Shown piece by piece: positions 26,089 to 36,351 of a DNA stretch of 64,000 nt. The translations under genes and the position numbers were made by a program. Source of the stretch: Mycobacterium seoulense (GTDB taxonomy: Bacteria; Actinomycetota; Actinomycetes; Mycobacteriales; Mycobacteriaceae); NCBI RefSeq assembly GCF_010731595.1, contig NZ_AP022582.1, positions 3,906,001 to 3,970,000 of the forward strand, given 5' to 3'. Numbering within the stretch: the stretch's first letter is position 1; each line of letters begins with the position of its first letter. The notes under the pieces are model-generated. The model was given only the letters and a program-made list of their open reading frames with translations. It made no database searches and was not told the origin of the DNA.

Positions 26089-26865
26089 ATGGTCTACGTG
26101 GACAGCAGCGCCCACAGCATTGAGAGCATGCCCCGCGGCGGGCCGGGCGCCTCCTGGTTGGACCGTCGGTTGCAGACCGGCCGACTGGAATACCTTGACC
26201 GCGAGGACGTCGACGATCTCAAGCAAAAGGTCGTCCGCGCACTCGACCGCGCCGGACGGCGCCGGTTCTTGGGTGCCCACGAGAAGTTGGCCAAGATCGT
26301 GCTTGCCGAGGTGTCCGATGTCCCCTCTCCGAAGATCCTCGAGCTCGGGGCCGGCCTCGGCGGTCTGTCGAGCAAGCTGCTGGAGATGCACCCGACGGCA
26401 TACGTGACGGTCACCGACATCGACCCCACGTTTGTGGCCGCCGTCGCCGCCGGCGACCTCGGCAGCCACCCACGGGCCACGGTGCGGGAGATGGATGCCA
26501 CCGCCATCGACGCCCCGGACGGGCATTTCGACCTCGCGGTGTTTGCGATGTCGTTACATCATCTGCCGCCCGCCCTGGCGGCCCGAGTATTCGCCGAAGG
26601 GACCCGGGCCGCGAAAAAGTTGGTGATCATCGACCTCCGCAGGCCGCCGGCACCGATCCACTCGGTGGTGTTGGCGGCGACGTGGCCCTTCACGGGTCTG
26701 AGCCCGCTGGCACACGATGGTTTCATCAGCCAGCTACGCGCCTACAGCCCGTCGGCGCTGAGCGCGCTCGCCCATTTCGCCGACCCGGCGATTACCGTCG
26801 AATTCCCCGACCAACGGTTGGGCCCGACGGTGGCGGTTGCCAGCCGCGGTTCCAGCCCGGCCTAG
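26089..26865 (+). CDS. Class I SAM-dependent methyltransferase (258 aa)
   Basis: A second, unrelated-looking methyltransferase, divergent from the first. The SAM motif is ILELGAGLGGLS, followed by VTVTDIDPTF and the acidic loop MDATAIDAPDGHFD; MSLHHLPP is the usual motif IV region. The start is uncertain: ATG codons at 26086 and 26089 are both in frame and no clear ribosome site precedes them. The stop overlaps that of the convergent SRPBCC gene in CTAG. Substrate not recognisable; NRPS tailoring is a guess from proximity. Confidence 0.8.
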   Translation: MVYVDSSAHSIESMPRGGPGASWLDRRLQTGRLEYLDREDVDDLKQKVVRALDRAGRRRFLGAHEKLAKIVLAEVSDVPSPKILELGAGLGGLSSKLLEMHPTAYVTVTDIDPTFVAAVAAGDLGSHPRATVREMDATAIDAPDGHFDLAVFAMSLHHLPPALAARVFAEGTRAAKKLVIIDLRRPPAPIHSVVLAATWPFTGLSPLAHDGFISQLRAYSPSALSALAHFADPAITVEFPDQRLGPTVAVASRGSSPA

Positions 26866-27299
26866 CTTTCCAGCTCCCGCTTCAGGTTGGCCAGCACCTC
26901 GCCCTGAATCCTCTTCAGCCCCAACGGCGCAAAGGTCTTCTCGAAGAAACCCTTGACCCCGCCCGCACCGGTCCAGGTGGTCTTGACGGTGACGCTGGAG
27001 CCGGGCCCGGCGGGGGCCACCGTCCAGTTGATGACCATCGACGAGTTCGCGTCCTTCTCGATGACGGAGTGGCCGGCGACGTCGACGTCGACCTGCACGT
27101 CGCGGACGCGGGATTTGGTGGCCTGCAACCTCCATTTGGCGACGGTGCCCGCCCCCTGGCCGCCCTGCAGCACCTGGTAGTCGGAGTACTGGGGGGACAG
27201 AATCTTGGGGCGCACCTTCTGATAGTCCGCGACGGCGGCGAGGGTGGCGCCCGGCTCGGTATTGACCAAAATCGTGCTGGCAGCACTCACCTGTCCCAA
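26862..27299 (-). CDS. SRPBCC/polyketide-cyclase-like protein (Rv3718c homolog)
   Basis: Small START-like (SRPBCC) fold protein of about 145 residues, a hydrophobic-pocket fold that binds lipids or other ligands. It closely matches my memory of M. tuberculosis Rv3718c along its whole length, including the stretches KWRLQATKSRVR and TWTGAGGVKGFFE. The chosen start is TTG at 27299, because AGGAG lies five bases before it; GTG three codons in is the alternative. It is divergent from the FAD oxidase. No function is established for the family member. Confidence 0.85.
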   Translation of the reverse strand: MGQVSAASTILVNTEPGATLAAVADYQKVRPKILSPQYSDYQVLQGGQGAGTVAKWRLQATKSRVRDVQVDVDVAGHSVIEKDANSSMVINWTVAPAGPGSSVTVKTTWTGAGGVKGFFEKTFAPLGLKRIQGEVLANLKRELES

Positions 27300-27355
27300 G
27301 ACAACTCCTGAAGCTATGCCGCCCGCGCGCGGGTGCACGGGCTGTGGTCGAAGAC

Positions 27356-27361
27356 TAGGGT
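27356..27361 (+). promoter_or_regulatory. Putative -10 element for a leaderless transcript
   Basis: TAGGGT fits the mycobacterial TANNNT -10 consensus. It lies seven bases before the GTG at 27369, the spacing seen for leaderless mRNAs. No ribosome-binding site is present. Confidence 0.5.
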
Positions 27362-27368
27362 ATATGTG

Positions 27369-28769
27369 GTGCCTGTCCCTGGATCTGCACTCTCGGCGCA
27401 CACGTCGGGCGTGGACCGGTTGATGGCGAGCTATCGATCCATCCCCGCCACGTCCGCCGTTCGGCTCGCCAAGCCCACCTCAAACCTGTTTCGCGCGCGC
27501 ACCAAACGCGACGCGCCGGGCCTGGACACGTCCGGGCTGACCGGAGTGCTGAGCGTCGATCCCGAATCCCGGACCGCCGACGTGGCCGGCATGTGCACCT
27601 ACGAGGATCTGGTCGCCGCGACGTTGCCCTACGGCCTTTCCCCGCTCGTCGTCCCGCAACTGAAGACCATCACGCTCGGCGGTGCCGTCAGCGGCCTGGG
27701 TATCGAGTCGGCGTCGTTCCGCAACGGCCTGCCCCACGAATCGGTGCTCGAGATGGACATCCTCACCGGCGCCGGTGATTTGCTCACCGCGTCCCGCACC
27801 CAGCACCCCGACCTGTTCCGAGCCTTCCCGAATTCCTATGGCACGCTTGGATATTCAACCCGGCTGCGCATCGAGCTGGAGCCCGTGGCACCGTTCGTGG
27901 CGTTGCGGCACGTCCGGTTCCGCTCGTTACCCGCCCTGATCGCGGCGATGGAGCGCATCGTCGACACCGGCGGGCAGGGCGGCACCCCGGTGGACTATCT
28001 CGACGGGGTGGTGTTCAGCGCGGACGAAAGCTACCTGTGTGTGGGCCGGCGAACCACCACCCCGGGACCGGTCAGCGACTACACCGGCAAAGACATCTAC
28101 TACCAGTCGATCCGGCACGACTCCGCGGGAGTGGAAGCCACCAAGGACGACCGGCTGACGATGCACGACTACTTCTGGCGCTGGGACACCGACTGGTTCT
28201 GGTGCTCGCGCGCCTTCGGCGCGCAGAACCCCCGGGTGCGGCGCTGGTGGCCGCGGCGCTACCGGCGCAGCAGCGTGTACTCGAAGCTCCTCGCCATGGA
28301 CCAGCGCTTCGGCGTCGCGGACCGCATCGAGAAGCGCAGTATTCGTTCGCCTGGCCGCCCGCTGCGCGAGCGGGTGGTCCAGGACGTCGAGGTGCCGGTC
28401 GAACGGACCTGCGAGTTCCTGGACTGGTTTCTGGACAACGTGCCCATCACCCCGATCTGGCTGTGCCCCCTGCGGCTGCGCGATCGCGACGGCTGGCCGC
28501 TGTATCCGATGCGGCCGGACCACACCTACGTCAATGTCGGCTTCTGGTCGTCGGTGCCGGCGGGCGCCATCGAAGGTGGCACCAATCGGACCATCGAAGC
28601 GAAGGTGAGCGAGCTCGACGGGCACAAGTCGCTGTATTCCGACAGCTACTACACCCGCGAGGAATTCGACGCGTTGTACGGCGGCGAGGCCTACAACACG
28701 GTCAAGAAAACCTACGACCCCGATTCCCGTCTCCTCGACCTCTATGCAAAGGCGGTACAACGGCGATGA
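27369..28769 (+). CDS. FAD-binding oxidoreductase (Rv3719 homolog)
   Basis: Flavoprotein of the FAD_binding_4 / DHCR24-like superfamily. The PP-loop region shows VVPQLKTITLGGAVSGLGIESAS, typical of the FAD-binding half, and the C-terminal half is the substrate cap. It overlaps the downstream methyltransferase by ATGA, so the two are co-translated. The pair has the same composition as the tmsA/tmsB (bfaA/bfaB) systems that build 10-methyl branched fatty acids, where the methyltransferase makes a methylene intermediate and the flavoprotein reduces it. By analogy this pair probably modifies an unsaturated acyl chain. Two adjacent GTG codons (27366, 27369) could start it; the second has leaderless promoter spacing. 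Confidence 0.88.
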   Translation: MPVPGSALSAHTSGVDRLMASYRSIPATSAVRLAKPTSNLFRARTKRDAPGLDTSGLTGVLSVDPESRTADVAGMCTYEDLVAATLPYGLSPLVVPQLKTITLGGAVSGLGIESASFRNGLPHESVLEMDILTGAGDLLTASRTQHPDLFRAFPNSYGTLGYSTRLRIELEPVAPFVALRHVRFRSLPALIAAMERIVDTGGQGGTPVDYLDGVVFSADESYLCVGRRTTTPGPVSDYTGKDIYYQSIRHDSAGVEATKDDRLTMHDYFWRWDTDWFWCSRAFGAQNPRVRRWWPRRYRRSSVYSKLLAMDQRFGVADRIEKRSIRSPGRPLRERVVQDVEVPVERTCEFLDWFLDNVPITPIWLCPLRLRDRDGWPLYPMRPDHTYVNVGFWSSVPAGAIEGGTNRTIEAKVSELDGHKSLYSDSYYTREEFDALYGGEAYNTVKKTYDPDSRLLDLYAKAVQRR

Positions 28770-30076
28770 CCACGACCAAAGAACCCCACCGCGCCGCGAC
28801 CGGCAAACTGAGCATGGCCGAGATCCTGGAGATCTTCGCCGCGACCGGCCGCCACCCGCTGAAGTTCACCGCCTACGACGGCAGCACCGCCGGCAGCACG
28901 GATGCCGAACTGGGCCTGGACCTTCGGAGCCCGCGGGGCGCCACCTACCTGGCCACCGCTCCCGGCGAACTCGGTCTCGCCCGTGCCTACGTGGCGGGCG
29001 ACCTGGACGTGTACGGCGTCCACCCCGGTGACCCGTATCGGCTGCTCAAAACGCTGACCGACCGGGTCCAGTTCAAGCGCCCGCCGGCGCGGGTGCTCGC
29101 CAACGTCGTGCGCTCGATGGGCCTGGAGCGGCTGGTGCCGGTCCCCCCGCCACCGCAGGAGACCCCGCCCCGGTGGCGACGCATCGCCGACGGGCTCATG
29201 CACACCAAGACGCGCGACGCCGAGGCGATCCACCACCACTACGACGTGTCCAACACCTTCTACGAATGGGTCCTCGGCCCGTCGATGACGTACACGTGCG
29301 CGGTTTATCCGGACGCCGACGCGACGCTGGAAGAGGCCCAGGAGAACAAGTACCGCCTGGTCTTCGAGAAACTGGGGCTGCGGCCGGGCGACCGGCTGCT
29401 CGACGTCGGTTGCGGCTGGGGCGGCATGGTGCGCTTCGCCGCGCGCCGCGGCGTCCGGGCGATCGGTGCCACCCTCTCGGGTGAGCAGGCGAAGTGGGCG
29501 CAGCGCGCGATCGAGCGCGACGGGCTCACGGACCTTGCCGAGGTCAGGCATTCGGACTACCGCGACATCGGCGAGTGCGGGTTCGACGCCGTGTCCTCGA
29601 TCGGGTTGACCGAGCACATCGGCGTCAAGAACTACCCGGCCTACTTCGGGTTCCTGAAGTCCAGGCTGCGCACCGGCGGCCTCCTGCTCAACCACTGCAT
29701 CACCCGCCACGACAACAAGTCGACCTCCTTCGCGGGCGGCTTCACCGACCGGTATGTCTTCCCGGACGGGGAGCTGACCGGCTCGGGCCGCATCATCACC
29801 GAGGTCCAGGACGTCGGGTTCGAGGTGCTGCACGAGGAGAACTTCCGGCATCACTACGCGATGACGCTGCGGGACTGGTGCCGCAACCTGGTCGAGCACT
29901 GGAACGAGGCGGTCGACGAGGTCGGGTTGGCGACCGCCAAGGTGTGGGGCCTGTACATGGCGGCCTCCCGGGTGGCCTTCGAGCAGAACAACCTGCAGCT
30001 GCACCATGTGCTGGCCGCCAACGCCGACGAGCGGGGCTGCGATCGCCTGCCGCTGCGGCCGTGGTGGACGCCCTAA
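28766..30076 (+). CDS. Cyclopropane-fatty-acid-synthase-like methyltransferase (Rv3720 homolog)
   Basis: SAM-dependent methyltransferase of 436 residues with an N-terminal SCP2-like extension, as in Escherichia coli Cfa and unlike the shorter mycolic acid cyclopropane synthases. Motifs: HHHYDVSNTFYEWVLG (substrate region), LLDVGCGWGGM (SAM), and SSIGLTEHIG (active-site loop). The chemistry transfers a methyl group to the double bond of a phospholipid acyl chain. It is coupled by ATGA to the flavoprotein upstream. It ends in CTAA shared with the convergent dnaX stop. Confidence 0.92.
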   Translation: MTTTKEPHRAATGKLSMAEILEIFAATGRHPLKFTAYDGSTAGSTDAELGLDLRSPRGATYLATAPGELGLARAYVAGDLDVYGVHPGDPYRLLKTLTDRVQFKRPPARVLANVVRSMGLERLVPVPPPPQETPPRWRRIADGLMHTKTRDAEAIHHHYDVSNTFYEWVLGPSMTYTCAVYPDADATLEEAQENKYRLVFEKLGLRPGDRLLDVGCGWGGMVRFAARRGVRAIGATLSGEQAKWAQRAIERDGLTDLAEVRHSDYRDIGECGFDAVSSIGLTEHIGVKNYPAYFGFLKSRLRTGGLLLNHCITRHDNKSTSFAGGFTDRYVFPDGELTGSGRIITEVQDVGFEVLHEENFRHHYAMTLRDWCRNLVEHWNEAVDEVGLATAKVWGLYMAASRVAFEQNNLQLHHVLAANADERGCDRLPLRPWWTP

Positions 30077-31896
30077 CCGTTATCGATCCGGCGCGCGCCC
30101 AGCTCGTTCTGTAGCAGCTCGAGCGCGACCTCCTCGGGGTCGCGGCGCGGCCCCGAGGATTCCGCGCGGCCGGCCTCGGCGAGCATGTGTTCCTCTTCGT
30201 CGCGCTGGGCCACGTCGGGCGCCGGCTCCTCGACCCGCGGGGTCACCGGGGCCGGCTCGACGGGTGCGCCGGCGCCCACCTCGCAGCGCACCCGCCAGTT
30301 GACGCCCAGCGCGTCTTTGAGCGCTTCGGCGATGACGTCGGCGTTGCGCTGTTCGCAGAGCCGCTTGGCCAGCGGCGCCGACGAATGCGTCAGCACCAGC
30401 GTGTTGTCCTCGAGCGCACGGACGGTGGCGCCCGCCAGCATCACCTCGGTGGTCCGGCTGCGCTGGCGCACCTTGTCGCGCACCGTCGGCCACATGGATC
30501 GCACCGCGGCGGCGTTGAGCTCGCCGGGCGCGGCGGCGGGTTCGGGGGCAGGCTCCGGCTCCGGGGGCGGCGGCGCGGGTTCGGGGACCGCCTCCGGCTT
30601 GGGGACGGGCGGAGCGGACCGGGGCGGTGCGGCCTCCGCGGGCGCGACCGCCTCCCTGCGGGGCCGCGCGGGCGCGGCCACCGCCGGCCGCGGCGGGTGC
30701 GCGGCGGCCGTCTCGGCCGCGGGAATGGACATGTCCAGCCGGGTCTCGATCCGCTCGACGCGCTGCAGCAGCGCCGACTCGGTGTCGCTGGCCGAGGGCA
30801 GCAGCAGCCGCGCGCACACGACTTCGAGCAGCAGCCTGGGGGCCGTCGCGCCGCGCATCTCGCCCAGCCCCGCCTGCACGACTTCGGCGTAGCGGGTCAA
30901 AGTGGCCGGCCCCAGGCGGGCCGCCTGGTCACGCATGCGGTCGAGCACGTCCTCCGGGGCGTCCACGACGCCGCGGCTGACCGCGTCCGGAACCGCTTGC
31001 AGGACGATCAGGTCGCGGAACCGCTCCAGCAGGTCGGTGGCGAAGCGCCGCGGGTCGTGGCCCGCGTCGATCACCGACTCCACCGCGCCGAACAACGCCG
31101 CCGCGTCCGACGCGGCGAGGGCGTCCACCGCGTCGTCGATCAGCGCGACGTCGGTGGCGCCCAGCAGGCCCAGCGCCCGCGGGTAGGTGACGTGGGGCCC
31201 CCCGGGACCAGTCTCAGAGCCCGCCAACAGCTGATCGAGCACCGACAGCGTGTCGCGCGGGGAGCCACCGCCGGCCCGGATCACCAGCGGGAACACCGCG
31301 TCGTCGACGGCGACGCCCTCCTGCTCGCAGATCCGACCGATCAACGCCCGCATGGTCTTCGGCGGCAGCAGCCGGAACGGGTAGTGGTGGGTGCGCGACC
31401 GGATCGTCGGCAGCACCTTCTCCGGTTCGGTGGTGGCGAAGATGAAGATGAGATGCTCGGGTGGCTCCTCCACGATCTTGAGCAGCGCGTTGAACCCGGC
31501 GGTGGTGACCATGTGCGCCTCGTCGATGATGAACACCCGATAGCGCGACTGGGCGGGCGCGTAGAACGCGCGGTCCCGCAGCTCGCGGGTGTCGTCCACG
31601 CCGCCGTGGCTGGCGGCGTCCAACTCCACCACGTCGATGCTGCCGGGGGCGTTCGGGGCCAGCGCCGTGCAGGATTCGCAGACCCCGCACGGGGTGGCCG
31701 TCGGCCCCTGGGCGCAGTTCAGCGACCGGGCCAGGATGCGCGCCGACGACGTCTTTCCGCAGCCACGCGGGCCGGAGAACAGGTAGGCGTGGTTGATCCG
31801 GCCGGCTTCCAGGGCGATCGACAGCGGTTCGGTGACGTGCTCCTGCCCCACCACCTCGGCGAAGGTTGCCGGTCGGTACTTGCGGTAGAGGGCCAC
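30073..31896 (-). CDS. dnaX: DNA polymerase III subunit gamma/tau
   Basis: Clamp-loader ATPase, 607 residues. Walker A is GPRGCGKTS (Lys48), the zinc-binding cysteines are C61, C70, C73 and C76, Walker B is IIDEAHM, the sensor region is FATTEPEKV and the SRC-like motif is IRSRTHHYPF. A long Pro/Glu/Ala-rich linker precedes the C-terminal tau region. I saw no obvious frameshift element, so one full-length product is expected. The start is GTG at 31896. It lies 76 bp downstream of the aminotransferase gene on the same strand, as in M. tuberculosis (Rv3722c-Rv3721c). Confidence 0.97.
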   Translation of the reverse strand: MALYRKYRPATFAEVVGQEHVTEPLSIALEAGRINHAYLFSGPRGCGKTSSARILARSLNCAQGPTATPCGVCESCTALAPNAPGSIDVVELDAASHGGVDDTRELRDRAFYAPAQSRYRVFIIDEAHMVTTAGFNALLKIVEEPPEHLIFIFATTEPEKVLPTIRSRTHHYPFRLLPPKTMRALIGRICEQEGVAVDDAVFPLVIRAGGGSPRDTLSVLDQLLAGSETGPGGPHVTYPRALGLLGATDVALIDDAVDALAASDAAALFGAVESVIDAGHDPRRFATDLLERFRDLIVLQAVPDAVSRGVVDAPEDVLDRMRDQAARLGPATLTRYAEVVQAGLGEMRGATAPRLLLEVVCARLLLPSASDTESALLQRVERIETRLDMSIPAAETAAAHPPRPAVAAPARPRREAVAPAEAAPPRSAPPVPKPEAVPEPAPPPPEPEPAPEPAAAPGELNAAAVRSMWPTVRDKVRQRSRTTEVMLAGATVRALEDNTLVLTHSSAPLAKRLCEQRNADVIAEALKDALGVNWRVRCEVGAGAPVEPAPVTPRVEEPAPDVAQRDEEEHMLAEAGRAESSGPRRDPEEVALELLQNELGARRIDNG

Positions 31897-31972
31897 GGTC
31901 AGCAGGCTACCGGCGCGCGCTGACGTGAGCCCGTCGGGCGTCGGTGTGAATCGACGGGGTGCCGGCCCGCCC

Positions 31973-34493
<2,521 letters not shown>

Positions 34494-35237
34494 TCAGCCG
34501 CGCCGGCGCAGCCGCTCCACGTAGGCGGCGATGCGGTGCAGCGTCTCGTCCGCGCCCCACGTCTGGCGCACCTCGTCGTCGATATCCCGGCCCTCGCGGA
34601 TCCGCGCCATCGCCGGGGCCCGCAGCTGGGTCTTGGTCTGGCGATAGGCGCCGGCCGGGATGCCGCCGAGTTCGGACGCCTCCGCGACGGCCGCCTCGAG
34701 GAGGCCGTCGGCGACCACGCGATGGGCAAGCCCGCGGGCCACGGCGTCGGGCCCGCGATAGGTCAGTCCGCCGAGCAGCACTTCCTCGGCGTGATCCCCG
34801 CAGGCATAGCGCATGACCTCCAGCGCGGCGACCGGGAACGGCACCCCGACCCGCACCTCGGCCGCCCCGATCTGCGCCTCGGGGCCGATCAGGCGGCGAT
34901 CGCAGGCGCACGCGAGCACACATCCGCCCGCGATGGCCGCGCCGTTGATCGCGGCGACGGTCGGGCCCGGATAGGAGAACATCGCCTCGAACGCCGCGGA
35001 CAGCGCCGGGACCAGCCGATCGGTGTAAGAGGCGCCACCCTGAACCACGCGGTTGAGGTCGACGCCGGCGCTGAACGCCCGGCCGGCGCCGGTGACGACC
35101 AGCGCGCCGGCGCCCGCACCTCGCAGCTGCCCGACCGCCGAGGTGAGCTCGTCGAGCAGCTCGACGTCCTGGGCGTTGACGGGACCCGACGACAGGGTCA
35201 GCACCTGCACGGTTCCCACGGTCTTGGTGTCGATCAT
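34494..35237 (-). CDS. Enoyl-CoA hydratase/isomerase family protein
   Basis: Crotonase-fold protein, 247 residues. The oxyanion-hole regions show GAGRAFSAGVDLN and INGAAIAGGCVLACACD. The second catalytic-glutamate region is present (AAEVRVGVPFP), but the usual first glutamate (GGxELAxxCD) is replaced by GCVLACACD, so plain hydratase activity is not assured and another crotonase reaction is possible. It lies 14 bp downstream of the ParB-like gene on the same strand and probably shares its transcript. Confidence 0.87.
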   Translation of the reverse strand: MIDTKTVGTVQVLTLSSGPVNAQDVELLDELTSAVGQLRGAGAGALVVTGAGRAFSAGVDLNRVVQGGASYTDRLVPALSAAFEAMFSYPGPTVAAINGAAIAGGCVLACACDRRLIGPEAQIGAAEVRVGVPFPVAALEVMRYACGDHAEEVLLGGLTYRGPDAVARGLAHRVVADGLLEAAVAEASELGGIPAGAYRQTKTQLRAPAMARIREGRDIDDEVRQTWGADETLHRIAAYVERLRRRG

Positions 35238-35251
35238 CGCCACTCCTGAAG

Positions 35252-35632
35252 TCAGCGGTTCACGGCCGCGATGACGACCGGGATGTCGGTGTTCTCGTCG
35301 GTGTGATAGCTCGCGCACACCCGGTGGTAGCCGTCGGCGATCTGTAGCGGGACACCGGCCGCGAAGTCGCCGCGCACCAGCAGGATGGGCGACAGCGCTT
35401 GGCCCTTCTCGATCTTGGTCAGGTCGGCGGCGACGTGGGGATTGTCGGGGGGCAACAGGCCCAGCCGCGCCGCACGCAGAATGTCTTTCGCCTTTCGGTG
35501 GGTGACGGTCCCGGCCTTCAGCTTCTTGATCACCTTCTTCACGGTGTTGGCGTCCGCGAGCATCGTGAGGTAGTCCGCTGCCGCCGGAAAGTCGTGGGCC
35601 TCAGGCCTTTCCAACCACTTCACGCACAGCAT
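35252..35632 (-). CDS. Conserved hypothetical protein with ParB/sulfiredoxin-like motif
   Basis: 126-residue soluble protein. The C-terminal half ends with PLQIADGYHRVCASYH, which resembles the ParB/sulfiredoxin-type motif in which a DGxHR element binds nucleotide. That fold assignment is tentative. The ATG at 35632 is chosen because GGGAGG precedes it at good spacing; a longer in-frame reading exists without such a site. It is the first gene of a two-gene operon with the crotonase-family gene and is divergent from the lipoprotein gene. Confidence 0.75.
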   Translation of the reverse strand: MLCVKWLERPEAHDFPAAADYLTMLADANTVKKVIKKLKAGTVTHRKAKDILRAARLGLLPPDNPHVAADLTKIEKGQALSPILLVRGDFAAGVPLQIADGYHRVCASYHTDENTDIPVVIAAVNR

Positions 35633-35777
35633 CGCGTGCCTCCCTTCCTCGACGCCGGCCTCGACGCAGCCTACCGGCCCGGCGCACCGAAATTTGGGAT
35701 CGGTAGCGACTCCGGGGGTCTGTACTTGCGCCATGACGACGCCATCGGGGCGGCGCATGTAAGGAAGGAACCGCAAA

Positions 35778-36257
35778 GTGAAACGTCTTCTCGCGGCTGC
35801 GATCGGGACAGTGGGCGCCGCATCGGTGCTGGTGGGGTGCTCCAGCGGCGGCCACACGGCCGGCCCGGCATCGAGCACGGCACCCAGCGTCGCCAACGGC
35901 GGCGGGGCGCAGGTCAAGGTTGGCGGCGCCGACCTGGCGGGCCTGGACCCGGCCTCGGTGACCTGCGTCAGGACCGGCGGCAAAATCGACATCGGCAGCG
36001 GTTCCAGCGGCGGACGGCAAGCGCTCGCCGTCGTGATGACCGATGAGGCCACCCCGAAGGTCGAGTCGCTGGCGATGGTCGTCGACGGCAACGCGCTGTC
36101 GGTCAGCAACAACATGGGCGCGAAGGTCGGCTCGGCCAGCGTGGCGGTGGACGGCAAGACCTACACCATCACGGGCCAGGCTCAGGGCGCCGACTTGAAG
36201 AACCCGATGGCCGGAATGATCAGCAAGGACTTCAACATCAAGGTGACCTGCGGCTGA
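35778..36257 (+). CDS. LpqH-family (19 kDa antigen-like) lipoprotein
   Basis: Secreted lipoprotein of 159 residues with signal peptide MKRLLAAAIGTV and lipobox LVGC (acylated Cys21). The remainder follows the LpqH pattern: Ser/Gly/Thr-rich linker, a conserved Cys pair (VTCVRTGG and the C-terminal KVTCG), and the central VMTDEATPKVESLAM segment. LpqH proteins are surface lipoproteins that stimulate TLR2. GTG start at 35778 with AAGGAAGGAA seven bases before it. Confidence 0.88.
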   Translation: MKRLLAAAIGTVGAASVLVGCSSGGHTAGPASSTAPSVANGGGAQVKVGGADLAGLDPASVTCVRTGGKIDIGSGSSGGRQALAVVMTDEATPKVESLAMVVDGNALSVSNNMGAKVGSASVAVDGKTYTITGQAQGADLKNPMAGMISKDFNIKVTCG

Positions 36258-36271
36258 TCGACTGCGACCGG

Positions 36272-36316
36272 GCGGCGGACGTGCCCACTCACGCGTCCGC
36301 CGCTCGCCGTTTTCGG
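36272..36316 (+). terminator. Intrinsic-type terminator after the lipoprotein gene
   Basis: Inverted repeat GCGGCGGACG / CGTCCGCCGC (36272-36281 and 36294-36303) with a 12-base loop. It is followed after a few bases by TTTT at 36310. It separates the lipoprotein gene from the TPR-CHAT operon. Confidence 0.6.
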
Positions 36317-36339
36317 CTGCCGGGACGAGACCGCGGACT

Positions 36340-36345
36340 TATGAT
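36340..36345 (+). promoter_or_regulatory. -10 element, leaderless start of the TPR-CHAT operon
   Basis: TATGAT ends exactly six bases before the GTG at 36352, which places the expected transcription start on the start codon. No ribosome site is present upstream. This is the standard mycobacterial leaderless layout. Confidence 0.65.
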
Positions 36346-36351
36346 GCAGCC

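Noticed and set aside
30187..31923. 578-codon plus-strand frame over dnaX, and 455 codons at 31925-33292
   Set aside because: Mirror frames of dnaX and the aminotransferase; Gly/Arg/His-rich composition and no start signals.
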